From the NCBI GenBank assembly GCA_032718475.1, contig JAUCBJ010007755.1, positions 1-32,962 of the forward strand: a stretch of DNA of 32,962 nt, in the 5' to 3' direction. The notes under the pieces were generated by a model. That model did no database searches and had not been told where the DNA came from. It was given only the letters and a program-made list of their open reading frames with translations. Position numbers and translations under genes: made by a program. Below, piece by piece: positions 17,810 through 29,251 of this stretch. The number at the start of each line of letters is the position of its first letter. Within the stretch, counting starts at the first letter, position 1. This DNA is from Nemertoderma westbladi (lineage: Eukaryota > Xenacoelomorpha > Nemertodermatida > Nemertodermatidae).

Positions 17810-18594
17810 TTCTAAAAACGCGAAAATCGGAGTGGAGAGGAAGCGAGCAGAGTGGAGTAGGGGGGGCGGGCCGTACCTGAAATCGCGAAGGGCCTGAGCG
17901 CGTGGGCGCGAGGATTGATCCAAGGTAAGAACCCGGGCCTTAAATGTGCAGGAAATTACCACGGACAATACCTTGGGTACTAGTGAACGGAAAGTGAAGT
18001 ACCGGCGCAGCGGTAAGTCTCGTTTGCCTGACGTGATATTCGGGCTCGGTTCAACCGTCTTCTTAAACCTTCAGCTCAGCAGCTCTCTTCATTTTTTTTT
18101 CGTTATTCTAGAACATATCACCCTGGCAACCCACACCACAGTACTGCCGCGCCTAAAAAAATGCCGCGATATTATGTATATTATTATGTATGTTACGTAT
18201 ATTACATGATATTCGGGCTTGGTTCAACCGTCTTCTTTTCAACCGACTTCACCGACAAAAACTCCTACAATACTATCAAAAATTATATTAAAAATATATA
18301 CATCTTATGGAATGCAACATGGCGAGTCTCGTGGTATATTTACTTTTTCACGAGATACTTAAATAAGCCCATACCAACGTCATATTCCTGTGTTTTCACT
18401 CAACATTATCCATTCAAGATGGCGTCCATTCATTTCAATATACAATCTCCCTTCTCATTAACTTATGTTAATGAGTTCTGTACTTCACCTTATGTGACTG
18501 CTTCAGGCATTGCGTTGTTGCCTCTCTCGCCATCTAATATTATTGCATTGATATTATAGGCTGACCGTATGGCGGTTAGGTTTATGGTTGGGTT
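17810..18594 (+). repeat. GC-rich promoter-like unit, copy b
   Basis: The same block as at 15980-16777, with both splice-donor strings and both GATATTCGGGC segments. Here it is preceded by about 95 bases absent from copy a and followed directly by the LTR-like block. Confidence 0.5.
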
Positions 18595-18769
18595 TGTGAT
18601 AACACACTTGTGTTTAGCATGTTGGTTAATGCATACTGTATGTATGTTTTATTTATTTATTTTGTTTCTGCTTTGAAGGCCCTATATAAGTGCCTAGTAC
18701 GAAAGCAATAAACCCTCTATCATCGCGGATTGGTCTCCTTCAATCCACCCGGTCACACTCTCAGCAACA
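18595..18769 (+). promoter_or_regulatory. LTR-like block with TATA box and poly(A) signal
   Basis: It begins TGTGATAACACAC, has TATATAAG (18683-18690) and AATAAA (18707-18712), and ends CAGCAACA (18769), so it is about 175 bp with TG...CA ends. The layout fits a short LTR, but no direct repeat flanks it and no internal retrotransposon genes are near. The 3' part matches 7381-7466. Copies are at 20832-21006 and 29638-29812. Confidence 0.4.
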
Positions 18770-19065
18770 GGCCCTGATTAAGGGCCTGATTAAGGATTAA
18801 CTTCTGTACATAAAAACTAAATAATAGAGCTAACACAGTACATATAGGTTTCCCGCCAAAGTTTATTTCAAACCCTCCAACCGTTTTGTATCTACCCCCC
18901 CCCCCCCCCCCTCCCCCCATACAAAACATTATTGTTCCAATTCCGAACCGAGTTTGTTTCATCCGCCATACATAGAGTATCCTTGTTTCATGGTACTGGG
19001 TACTGACGCTTTCCAAGTATTCATGGGAAGCGTTTCATAAACAGAGGATGTCAGAAACCAACGGT

Positions 19066-19583
19066 CTACTTTATTTCATTACTTATTCGCGTAACCAACG
19101 TTTGTATCTCTTTAGTTAACGGCCCAACTACCCCGATGTATTTCTCAATTTCTTCCGTTTTTTTGGCTCCTTTTATTATCTCGTCAACTTCCCATATATT
19201 AATATGATTTATCTGATCGCTTTGGTTTAAATTAATTTTAAGAATCGTGCCCTTTAGATAACCAACCAGTAAATAACTTGAGTCAGGCTGGAAGGCAATC
19301 GACCAAAACCAGTTCCATTCCCCGCTCGGCCGACCCCTAAACTCCTTTATCTCTCTTCCACCGTCGTCCCCATCGAGCACCCTTATATAAGATACCCCGT
19401 CCAGATACCACCCTCGCACAGCAACCCTCCCACCCTGGGGTTCCCATTTAACCTGCATCCCCCATTTCTTCTGTCCCCATATCTCCTCGCCAGTTTCAAA
19501 TGAAACACATTTAGTAAATTCGTATCCCAATACTATCAGTTTCGTACAATCTGAATTAAATGCAATCGAATATACTTTATCCT
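19066..19583 (-). pseudogene. WD40 gene, 3' half only, copy 4
   Basis: The 170-codon 3' half is open from the MITE target duplication (19576-19583) to the normal stop at 19066. The 5' half is missing because the tandem-duplication junction at 19946 cuts the MITE in the middle. It has no start codon of its own. Confidence 0.8.
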
Positions 19584-19946
19584 GCGGAGCCCAAGGGAAA
19601 TTAAAAATAATATTTTTTTTTGCTAAATCGTGCGAACGACTTACTAAGTCGTTCGAATGATCATACTACTATGTCGTGCGATGACTTCAATAATTCGTGC
19701 GAACGACTTACTACAGTAAGTCGTGCAAACAACTTAAACTAACTCCGTGCGAATGACCTTACTATGTCGTGCAACGACTTAAGGCTTACTATCAAAATCG
19801 TGCGAGCGACTTACTAACTATACTTCGATTAAACAGTGCTGTTATATGAGTGGTAAATACATTAGCGGGTTTTTCAATTCAATATACAATAATGTAGTTA
19901 GAAACGGTTAACTCAAATCGGTCTGCAGTCTACCACTAGAGGGCGA
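19584..19946. mobile_element. MITE, truncated at the duplication junction
   Basis: The terminal inverted repeat and subterminal array are present. The element stops at GGGCGA (19941-19946), followed by six unmatched bases (GCCGAC) and the second tandem unit. Confidence 0.8.
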
Positions 19947-20046
19947 GCCGACTTTAGTTGATAAATAAATGTAAAATATTAAAATATAATAGAGAAATAT
20001 CAACAGTGTTCACAGAATAGTGTTTAAATAGAACCGTCACCGAATA

Positions 20047-20831
20047 TTCTAAAAACGCGAAAATCGGAGTGGAGAGGAAGCGAGCAGAGTGGAGTAGGGG
20101 GGGCGGGCCGTACCTGAAATCGCGAAGGGCCTGAGCGCGTGGGCGCGAGGATTGATCCAAGGTAAGAACCCGGGCCTTAAATGTGCAGGAAATTACCACG
20201 GACAATACCTTGGGTACTAGTGAACGGAAAGTGAAGTACCGGCGCAGCGGTAAGTCTCGTTTGCCTGACGTGATATTCGGGCTCGGTTCAACCGTCTTCT
20301 TAAACCTTCAGCTCAGCAGCTCTCTTCATTTTTTTTTCGTTATTCTAGAACATATCACCCTGGCAACCCACACCACAGTACTGCCGCGCCTAAAAAAATG
20401 CCGCGATATTATGTATATTATTATGTATGTTACGTATATTACATGATATTCGGGCTTGGTTCAACCGTCTTCTTTTCAACCGACTTCACCGACAAAAACT
20501 CCTACAATACTATCAAAAATTATATTAAAAATATATACATCTTATGGAATGCAACATGGCGAGTCTCGTGGTATATTTACTTTTTCACGAGATACTTAAA
20601 TAAGCCCATACCAACGTCATATTCCTGTGTTTTCACTCAACATTATCCATTCAAGATGGCGTCCATTCATTTCAATATACAATCTCCCTTCTCATTAACT
20701 TATGTTAATGAGTTCTGTACTTCACCTTATGTGACTGCTTCAGGCATTGCGTTGTTGCCTCTCTCGCCATCTAATATTATTGCATTGATATTATAGGCTG
20801 ACCGTATGGCGGTTAGGTTTATGGTTGGGTT
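20047..20831 (+). repeat. GC-rich promoter-like unit, copy c
   Basis: Identical by eye to copy b, 2237 bases to its left. Confidence 0.5.
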
Positions 20832-21006
20832 TGTGATAACACACTTGTGTTTAGCATGTTGGTTAATGCATACTGTATGTATGTTTTATTTATTTATTTT
20901 GTTTCTGCTTTGAAGGCCCTATATAAGTGCCTAGTACGAAAGCAATAAACCCTCTATCATCGCGGATTGGTCTCCTTCAATCCACCCGGTCACACTCTCA
21001 GCAACA
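20832..21006 (+). promoter_or_regulatory. LTR-like block, second tandem copy
   Basis: The same sequence as 18595-18769, with TATATAAG at 20920-20927 and AATAAA at 20944-20949. Confidence 0.4.
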
Positions 21007-21302
21007 GGCCCTGATTAAGGGCCTGATTAAGGATTAACTTCTGTACATAAAAACTAAATAATAGAGCTAACACAGTACATATAGGTTTCCCGCCAAAGTT
21101 TATTTCAAACCCTCCAACCGTTTTGTATCTACCCCCCCCCCCCCCCCCTCCCCCCATACAAAACATTATTGTTCCAATTCCGAACCGAGTTTGTTTCATC
21201 CGCCATACATAGAGTATCCTTGTTTCATGGTACTGGGTACTGACGCTTTCCAAGTATTCATGGGAAGCGTTTCATAAACAGAGGATGTCAGAAACCAACG
21301 GT

Positions 21303-23178
21303 CTACTTTATTTCATTACTTATTCGCGTAACCAACGTTTGTATCTCTTTAGTTAACGGCCCAACTACCCCGATGTATTTCTCAATTTCTTCCGTTTTTT
21401 TGGCTCCTTTTATTATCTCGTCAACTTCCCATATATTAATATGATTTATCTGATCGCTTTGGTTTAAATTAATTTTAAGAATCGTGCCCTTTAGATAACC
21501 AACCAGTAAATAACTTGAGTCAGGCTGGAAGGCAATCGACCAAAACCAGTTCCATTCCCCGCTCGGCCGACCCCTAAACTCCTTTATCTCTCTTCCACCG
21601 TCGTCCCCATCGAGCACCCTTATATAAGATACCCCGTCCAGATACCACCCTCGCACAGCAACCCTCCCACCCTGGGGTTCCCATTTAACCTGCATCCCCC
21701 ATTTCTTCTGTCCCCATATCTCCTCGCCAGTTTCAAATGAAACACATTTAGTAAATTCGTATCCCAATACTATCAGTTTCGTACAATCTGAATTAAATGC
21801 AATCGAATATACTTTATCCTGCGGAGCCCAAGGGAAATTAAAAATAATATTTTTTTTTGCTAAATCGTGCGAACGACTTACTAAGTCGTTCGAATGATCA
21901 TACTACTATGTCGTGCGATGACTTCAATAATTCGTGCGAACGACTTACTACAGTAAGTCGTGCAAACAACTTAAACTAACTCCGTGCGAATGACCTTACT
22001 ATGTCGTGCAACGACTTAAGGCTTACTATCAAAATCGTGCGAGCGACTTACTAACTATACTTCGATTAAACAGTGCTGTTATATGAGTGGTAAATACATT
22101 AGCGGGTTTTTCAATTCAATATACAATAATGTAGTTAGAAACGGTTAACTCAAATCGGTCTGCAGTCTACCACTAGAGGGCGAAATGTCTGAAATTGAAA
22201 TCCTTGACCCATTATCTTATTGATACCATTGATCCATTCAAGCTGAAACTGTCTACCACATTACGTACAGTATATATGGAAAACGACAATTTGGCCCTGT
22301 ATTGAACTGTTTGATAACGCTCGCCTATTTTATGGCTCGCCCCACAGATGTCATTTATAACAAGACGTTACAATGACTAATCACAATGACTATATTTTCA
22401 ATGTTAAGTATTCATTAAATGTGCTACATAGATGAGACTATATATAGGCAATTTTTTAGTGATAATTAAAAGTGAATGAAATTTTGTAAAAAAAAATTAT
22501 AACAAGACGTCATATTTAACCAATTAGATTAGAAATAGTGAGTCCTTCGCACAACTTAGCAAAAATATTCTTTTAATGTCCCTTTAAGGGCTCCGTATTA
22601 TCCTCTTGTTCTAAAAGCAACTTTATAAGTTCTCCTTTAATGTTCCAATGCTTGACGCTTCCATCATCAGAGCTGCTTACTAACTCTGTCCCTATATTGT
22701 TAAAGATCACGTTTGTTACGCAATCGCTATGGGCGGCCCAAGTAAAATGCGTAAATGAATTATCAGATATATTAATTAAGGAGATTGTTCCATCTTCGCA
22801 CCCGCTCGCGATTACATTGCTGTCCACGGGACTGAATTGCAATGTCCGACCTCGTAGTATTGGCGTCTCCGAGTTGATTCTCAGTTCGTCCTCAGCAATG
22901 TGGAGTAAAAGTTCATTTATTTCAACATCCCAGACATTTATTCCCCCACCGAACCGACTTCTTACAGACCCAGCTACCCACTTTGACGCAGGAGACACCG
23001 CGCAGCTGTCAATATGCCGGTTATCGGTGTCTTTAAGTCGATTAATAATCCCGAGATTCGTCGCGTCACAGATAACGGCTCCATCGGAACCGCAGTAAAT
23101 AAATCGAACCCCGTCCGGGAAATATTCCAAGTCGCACAATCTCACGACCTTTATGGGAATGTTTGGAGACTCTGCCAT
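21303..23178 (-). pseudogene. WD40 gene split by a MITE, copy 5
   Basis: Both halves are open: the 5' half from 23178 to the target duplication at 22597-22604, the 3' half from 21820 to 21303. It differs from copy 1 by a few substitutions that mostly change amino acids (A/T in KDxDN, R/W after SPASK, G/E in SGCxDG, V/L in IKxLLE). That fits relaxed constraint after the MITE insertion. An identical-looking copy lies at 30110-31985. Confidence 0.75.
21821..22596. mobile_element. MITE, full-length copy in WD40 copy 5
   Basis: The same ends, subterminal array and 8-bp target site (21813-21820 and 22597-22604) as copy 1, and 776 bp long. The identical insertion point shows common descent with copy 1 rather than independent insertion. 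Confidence 0.8.
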
Positions 23179-23372
23179 TGATCTATAAGCTGTGGAGGCT
23201 ACATACTGCGCATTAGTCTATAGATGGCGGCCCTTTTGTGTGGATTTAAAGTGTTTTTATTTAGTGAGTAAACATAACTAAATTAAATAGTTGTAGCCTA
23301 CTTTTTGTTACATAATGTACGACAGTATAGTACAGTCCAACATGCCTTACTATAAAACCAGAAACACCTATA

Positions 23373-23742
23373 ACTACTACTACTACTACTATTGGCAACC
23401 TACATTGTAGCTGCATTATATATATTAAATATATATTATAAATGCTGTGCCAGCTTGTCGACAAAATTCCCTATCCACAACTCCCTATCACCCAACACAT
23501 TTGCTAGATCATCCGCATCTTCAAGGCCAGTGTCCTTTAAGATGCGTCTCAAGAAAGTCATGGGCTGTCCACCATGCTTATTCACTCCAAAGCACAAAGT
23601 TCTGCACTGGCTGGACCTCACGGTGAAGCGGAGACGGCGCCGTTCAAGAGTAAAGCTAGCGGAGACTAATGAAAAACCTCCGATGTCTAAGGACATGCGA
23701 AGGACAAAATAACCACAATTATGAATAACAATGGTGCAAGTG
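23373..23742 (-). mobile_element. LINE fragment with (TAG)n tail, internally deleted
   Basis: The tail, 3' UTR and C-terminal coding block match 11935-12250. A deletion near 23684 then joins it to the piece matching about 12825-12880. Copies are at 25246-25615 and 32180-32549. Confidence 0.75.
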
Positions 23743-23803
23743 GAACTAGAACAATTGCCCCCTTAGGGCAATTGCCTCCCGGACAATTGCACTCCGGGCA
23801 ATT
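23743..23803. mobile_element. One end of the inverted-minisatellite element
   Basis: After the same AAGTG target (23738-23742) come GAACTAGAACAATTGCCCCC and two further CAATTG units, as at the left end of 12881-13632. The other end is absent, replaced by a flank with a ~30-bp GATTACAGATTGCAG tandem repeat. Copies are at 25616-25676 and 32550-32610. Confidence 0.65.
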
Positions 23804-24333
23804 GATTACAGATTGCAGATTACATGACAAGCAGATTACAGATTGCAGATTACATGACAATTATTGTGTCCATAATTAATTAATTATAATTAATAAAAAA
23901 TTCGTAATATCGCGCCGACAGCTATGGCATATCAACCTGGTAGAAACTCGTCCCTCAGTGTGTCTGAGTGGCAGTAGCGGCCTTGTATAAGCTTCTTCAG
24001 TAGAGTGACCTAAAAATATAAAAATAATAAGTTTACATATAGATCAATAATTATTAGTACAAACAAATACAAATACTATAATATTGAATGAAATAATATT
24101 GTTTCATGTTTAACGCATTTTAATATTTATTACAATAAACTGGAATAACTTATCTTCACAAACGCTGCGCTATAATTATTAACTGAACTTTAAATAGTTT
24201 TATTAAAAACCGCAATCCAGAACAACAATATATTAAAGGAATCGAATTATAATGTAAATTAAAGTCACTGATACAACTTCCTCCCTCTAGTGCTGCACCG
24301 TACTCCATATGCCTACTACAAGCATTGAACAGT
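23804..24333. other. Alternative 3' flank of the WD40 gene
   Basis: It starts with two or more ~30-bp GATTACAGATTGCAGATTACATGACAAG-like units and continues AT-rich. A 73-base exon-like segment lies on the minus strand at 23937-24009, between TTTTTAG and GTTGAT. The flank meets the WD40 gene within a base or two of its stop codon. Copies are at 25677-26199 and from 32611 to the window end. Confidence 0.55.
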
Positions 24334-25051
24334 CTACTTTATTTCATTACTTATTCGCGTAACCAACGTTTGTATCTCTTTAGTTAACGGCCCAACTACC
24401 CCGATGTATTTCTCAATTTCTTCCGTGTTTTTGGCTCCTTTTATTATTTCGTCAACTTCCCATATATTAATATGATTTATCTGATCGCTTTGGTTTAAAT
24501 TAATTTTAAGAATCGTGCCCTTTAGATAACCAACCAGTAAATAACTTGAGTCAGGCTGGAAGGCAATCGACCAAAACCAGTTCCATTCCCCGCTCGGCCG
24601 ACCCCTAAACTCCTTTATCTCTCTTCCACCGTCGTCCCCATCGAGCACCCTTATATAAGATACCCCGTCCAGATACCACCCTCGCACAGCAACCCTCCCA
24701 CCCTGGGGTTCCCATTTAACCTGCATCCCCCATTTCTTCTGTCCCCATATCTCCTCGCCGGTTTCAAATGAAATACATTTTAGTAAATTCGTATCCCAAT
24801 ACTATCAGTTTCGTACAATCTGAATTAAATGCAATCGAATATACTTTATCCCACTTTGACGCAGGAGACACCGCGCAGCTGTCAATATGCCGGTTATCGG
24901 TGTCTTTAAGTCGATTAATAATCCCGAGATTCGTCGCGTCACAGATAACGGCTCCATCGGAACCGCAGTAAATAAATCGAACCCCGTCCGGGAAATATTC
25001 CAAGTCGCACAATCTCACGACCTTTATGGGAATGTTTGGAGACTCTGCCAT
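24334..25051 (-). pseudogene. Hybrid WD40 copy 6: 5' start fused directly to the 3' half, no MITE
   Basis: From the ATG at 25051 the frame encodes the first ~67 residues to SPASKW, then passes at 24851/24850 straight into DKVYSIAFNSD, the start of the 3' half. The middle of the gene and the MITE are missing. One extra base near 24779-24783 then shifts the frame, giving a 95-aa product, and the remaining 3' half continues in another register to 24334. The fusion point is the tandem-duplication junction and falls at the MITE target site. Confidence 0.8.
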
Positions 25052-26716
25052 TGATCTATAAGCTGTGGAGGCTACATACTGCGCATTAGTCTATAGATGG
25101 CGGCCCTTTTGTGTGGATTTAAAGTGTTTTTATTTAGTGAGTAAACATAACTAAATTAAATAGTTGTAGCCTACTTTTTGTTACATAATGTACGACAGTA
25201 TAGTACAGTCCAACATGCCTTACTATAAAACCAGAAACACCTATAACTACTACTACTACTACTATTGGCAACCTACATTGTAGCTGCATTATATATATTA
25301 AATATATATTATAAATGCTGTGCCAGCTTGTCGACAAAATTCCCTATCCACAACTCCCTATCACCCAACACATTTGCTAGATCATCCGCATCTTCAAGGC
25401 CAGTGTCCTTTAAGATGCGTCTCAAGAAAGTCATGGGCTGTCCACCATGCTTATTCACTCCAAAGCACAAAGTTCTGCACTGGCTGGACCTCACGGTGAA
25501 GCGGAGACGGCGCCGTTCAAGAGTAAAGCTAGCGGAGACTAATGAAAAACCTCCGATGTCTAAGGACATGCGAAGGACAAAATAACCACAATTATGAATA
25601 ACAATGGTGCAAGTGGAACTAGAACAATTGCCCCCTTAGGGCAATTGCCTCCCGGACAATTGCACTCCGGGCAATTGATTACAGATTGCAGATTACATGA
25701 CAAGCAGATTACAGATTACATGACAATTATTGTGTCCATAATTAATTAATTATAATTAATAAAAAATTCGTAATATCGCGCCGACAGCTATGGCATATCA
25801 ACCTGGTAGAAACTCGTCCCTCAGTGTGTCTGAGTGGCAGTAGCGGCCTTGTATAAGCTTCTTCAGTAGAGTGACCTAAAAATATAAAAATAATAAGTTT
25901 ACATATAGATCAATAATTATTAGTACAAACAAATACAAATACTATAATATTGAATGAAATAATATTGTTTCATGTTTAACGCATTTTAATATTTATTACA
26001 ATAAACTGGAATAACTTATCTTCACAAACGCTGCGCTATAATTATTAACTGAACTTTAAATAGTTTTATTAAAAACCGCAATCCAGAACAACAATATATT
26101 AAAGGAATCGAATTATAATGTAAATTAAAGTCACTGATACAACTTCCTCCCTCTAGTGCTGCACCGTACTCCATATGCCTACTACAAGCATTGAACAGTC
26201 TACTTTATTTCATTACTTATTCGCGTAACCAACGTTTGTATCTCTTTAGTTAACGGCCCAACTACCCCGATGTATTTCTCAATTTCTTCCGTGTTTTTGG
26301 CTCCTTTTATTATTTCGTCAACTTCCCATATATTAATATGATTTATCTGATCGCTTTGGTTTAAATTAATTTTAAGAATCGTGCCCTTTAGATAACCAAC
26401 CAGTAAATAACTTGAGTCAGGCTGGAAGGCAATCGACCAAAACCAGTTCCATTCCCCGCTCGGCCGACCCCTAAACTCCTTTATCTCTCTTCCACCGTCG
26501 TCCCCATCGAGCACCCTTATATAAGATACCCCGTCCAGATACCACCCTCGCACAGCAACCCTCCCACCCTGGGGTTCCCATTTAACCTGCATCCCCCATT
26601 TCTTCTGTCCCCATATCTCCTCGCCGGTTTCAAATGAAATACATTTTAGTAAATTCGTATCCCAATACTATCAGTTTCGTACAATCTGAATTAAATGCAA
26701 TCGAATATACTTTATC
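24851..26716. repeat. Second tandem duplication, unit 2 (1866 bp)
   Basis: The repeat of 22978-24850. One GATTGCA heptamer is lost from the short tandem repeat near 25711. At its right border the WD40 3' half is followed by an intact MITE, the ancestral arrangement. Confidence 0.88.
25246..25615 (-). mobile_element. LINE fragment, second tandem copy
   Basis: The same as 23373-23742, with an offset of 1873 bases. The minisatellite-element end (25616-25676) and alternative 3' flank (25677-26199) follow as in unit 1. Confidence 0.75.
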
Positions 26717-28110
26717 CTGCGGAGCCCAAGGGAAATTAAAAATAATATTTTTTTTTGCTAAATCGTGCGAACGACTTACTAAGTCGTACGAATGATCATA
26801 CTACTATGTCGTGCGATGACTTCAATAATTCGTGCGAACGACTTACTACAGTAGTAAGTCGTGCAAACAACTTAACTAACTCCGTGCGAATGACCATACT
26901 GTACTACTATGTCGTGCAACGACTTAAGGCTTACTATAATTCGTTCACACGGCTTATCAAAATCGTGCGAGCGACTTACTAACTATACTTCGATTAAACA
27001 GTGCTGTTATATGAGTGGTAAATACATCAGCGGGTTTTTCAATTCAATATACAATAATGTAGTTGAAACTAATAACGGCTAACTCAAGTCGGTCTGCAGT
27101 CTACCACTAGAGGGCGAAATGTCTAAAAGTGAAATCCTTGACCCATTACCTTATTTATGATCCATTCAAGCTGAAACTCTCTACTACTACTGTACATTAC
27201 ATATATATGGAAAACGCCGATTTGGCCCTGCATTGAACTGTATGATAACGCCTGCCTATTTTATGGCTCGCCCCACAGATGTCATTTATAACAAGACGTT
27301 ACAATGACTAATCACAATGACTATATTTTCAATGTTAAGTATTCATTAAATGTGCTACATAGATGAGACTATATATAGGCAATTTTTTAGTGATAATTAA
27401 AAGTGAATGAAATTTTGTAAAAAAAAATTATAACAAGACGTCATATTTAACCAATTAGATTAGAAATAATGAGTCATTCGCAGGACTTAGCAAAAAATAT
27501 TATTTTAATGTCCCTTTAAGGGCTCCGTATTATCCTCTTGTTCTAAAAGCACCTTTATAAGTTCTCCTATAATGTTCCAATGCTTGACGCTTCCATCATC
27601 AGAGCTGCTTACTAACTCTGTCCCTATATTGTTAAAGATCACGTTTGTTACGCAATCGCTATGGGCGGCCAAAGTAAAATGCGTAAATAAATTATCAGAT
27701 ATATTAATTAAGGAGATTGTTCCATCTCCGCACCCGCTCGCGATTACATTGCTGTCCACGGGACTGAATTGCAATGTCCGACCTCGTAGTATTGGCGTCT
27801 CCGAGTTGATTCTCAGTTCGTCCTCAGCAATGTGGAGTAAAAGTACGTTTATTTCAACATCCCAGACATTTATTCCCCCACCGAACCGACTTCTTACAGA
27901 CCCAGCTACCCTCTTTGACGCAGGGGACACCGCGCAGCTGTCAATATGCCGGCTATCGGAGTCTTTAAGTCGATTAATAATCCCGAGATTCGTCGCGTCA
28001 CAGATAACGGCTCCATCGGAACCGCAGTAAATAAATCGAACCCCGTCCGGGAAATATTCCAAGTCGCACAATCTCACGACCTTTATGGGAATGTTTGGAG
28101 ACTCTGCCAT
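26200..28110 (-). pseudogene. WD40 gene split by a MITE, copy 7
   Basis: The 5' half (28110 to 27529) is open but has several distinctive substitutions: S in KDSDSR, V in EINVLL, L for S and W in the NLFTHFTL stretch, and I in NIIGE. The 3' half (26718 to 26200) carries the same one-base insertion as copy 6 (near 26645-26649), so it is frameshifted. It is the most diverged of the full-length copies and has the alternative 3' flank. Confidence 0.75.
26719..27528. mobile_element. MITE, full-length copy in WD40 copy 7
   Basis: 810 bp, with target sites at 26711-26718 and 27529-27536. The subterminal array keeps units (TTCGTTCACACGGCTTATC) also found in copy 1 but lost from the 21.8-kb and 30.6-kb copies. 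Confidence 0.8.
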
Positions 28111-28299
28111 TGATCTATAAGCTGTGGAGGCTACATACAGCGAATTAGTTTATAGATGGCGGCCCTTTTGTGTCGATTTAAAGTGTCGTTATTTAGTGAG
28201 TAAACATAACTAAATTAAATAGTTGTAGCCTACTTTTTGTTACATACGACAGTATAGTACAGTCCAACATGCCTTACTATAAAACCAGAAACACCTATA

Positions 28300-29126
28300 A
28301 CTACTACTACTACTACTATTGGCAACCTACATTGTAGCTGCATTATATATATTAAATATATATTATAAATGCTGTGCCAGCTTGTCGACAAAATTCCCTA
28401 TCCACAACTCCCTATCACCCATGACATTTGCTAGATCATCCGCATCTTCAAGGCCAGTGTCCTTTAAGATGCGTCTCAAGAAAGTCATGGGCTGTCCACC
28501 ATGCTTATTCACTCCATGAGGCTGCCAAAGTACAAGATTATGCACTGGCTGGACCTCACGGCGAAGCGGAGGCGGCGCCGTTCAAGAGTAAAGCTAGCGG
28601 AGACTAATGAAAAACCTCCGATGTTGCCCAATCTCCAGAGTCTGATTGGAGGTGTGTTCATTGTTCTTGACACAAATATTAATTAACGCGCAGCATTCAT
28701 GCGTAGTGTAAGTGCTATTAGAGCCCAGCACCGATTCCCATATAAGAGTATTGGAACTACTGCTGTTTAAATAATCGAACCTTGAGATTTTGTTTTACTC
28801 TATGGGACTAAATTCTAGACAGAATATATCTTCCCCTTACGTATCCGAAGGTCTACACATGACTTCCAGATTCTTGACCCCCAAGTAGTAGAAGTCATCC
28901 ACATGCTCAAGCAGGCCATCCCTGGCACTTTATGCCCTTATGATCAGACATTTCTTGAGGGCTGTCAACGATTCACTGTCAAAACTTATGTCCTCTTGGA
29001 GTTTAAAAATGACCAACACTAGAAGCAATCTGCTCCAATGAGCAGAGGAGCCTTTGGGCTCCCTCTAGTGAATCTGACAGTACCCCTAAGTCATCAATAA
29101 AGTCTAATTCAGGCAGGTACATTGCT
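28300..29126 (-). mobile_element. LINE fragment, longer copy
   Basis: It matches 11935-12775 through the tail, C-terminal block and RT remnants, with its own small deletions. It ends at a chimeric junction, where GGATT is shared by the LINE and by the WD40 sequence that follows. Confidence 0.75.
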
Positions 29127-29251
29127 GGATTCGTCGCGTCACAGATAACGGCTCCATCGGAACCGCAGTAAATAAATCGAACCCCGTCCGGGAAATATTC
29201 CAAGTCGCACAATCTCACGACCTTTATGGGAATGTTTGGAGACTCTGCCAT
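29127..29251 (-). pseudogene. WD40 gene, first ~41 codons only, copy 8
   Basis: The start of the WD40 gene (ATG at 29251) and its upstream flank to about 29324 are inserted between the LINE fragment and the GC-rich unit. The 82-aa minus-strand frame is a WD40-LINE chimera created by the junction. Confidence 0.75.

Larger units (their letters stand above)
17716..19946. repeat. Tandem duplication unit 1 (2231 bp)
   Basis: It runs from TTTAGTTGATAAATAAATG to the GGGCGA in the middle of the MITE. It contains the GC-rich unit, the LTR-like block, the poly-C module, the 3' half of the WD40 gene and half of the MITE. The next unit starts at 19953 with a constant offset of 2237 bases and no difference that I could see by eye. 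Confidence 0.9.
19953..22183. repeat. Tandem duplication unit 2 (2231 bp)
   Basis: This is the second copy of 17716-19946. After 22183 the MITE continues normally instead of being cut, so this unit has the ancestral right border and unit 1 has the new junction. Confidence 0.9.
22978..24850. repeat. Second tandem duplication, unit 1 (1873 bp)
   Basis: It runs from inside the WD40 5' half (CCACTTTGACGC) through the upstream flank, LINE fragment, minisatellite-element end and a new 3' flank to the start of the WD40 3' half. It is repeated immediately at 24851-26716 with only a 7-base length difference that I noticed. Confidence 0.88.

Noticed and set aside
18753-19016. 87-codon minus-strand frame with a poly-glycine run
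   Set aside because: The glycines come from the poly-C tract, whose length varies between copies and would shift the frame.
24764-25051. Processed (spliced) retrocopy of the WD40 gene
   Set aside because: The fusion point is the junction of the 1.87-kb tandem duplication, which explains it without a cDNA; the splice-like bases are kept as a finding only.
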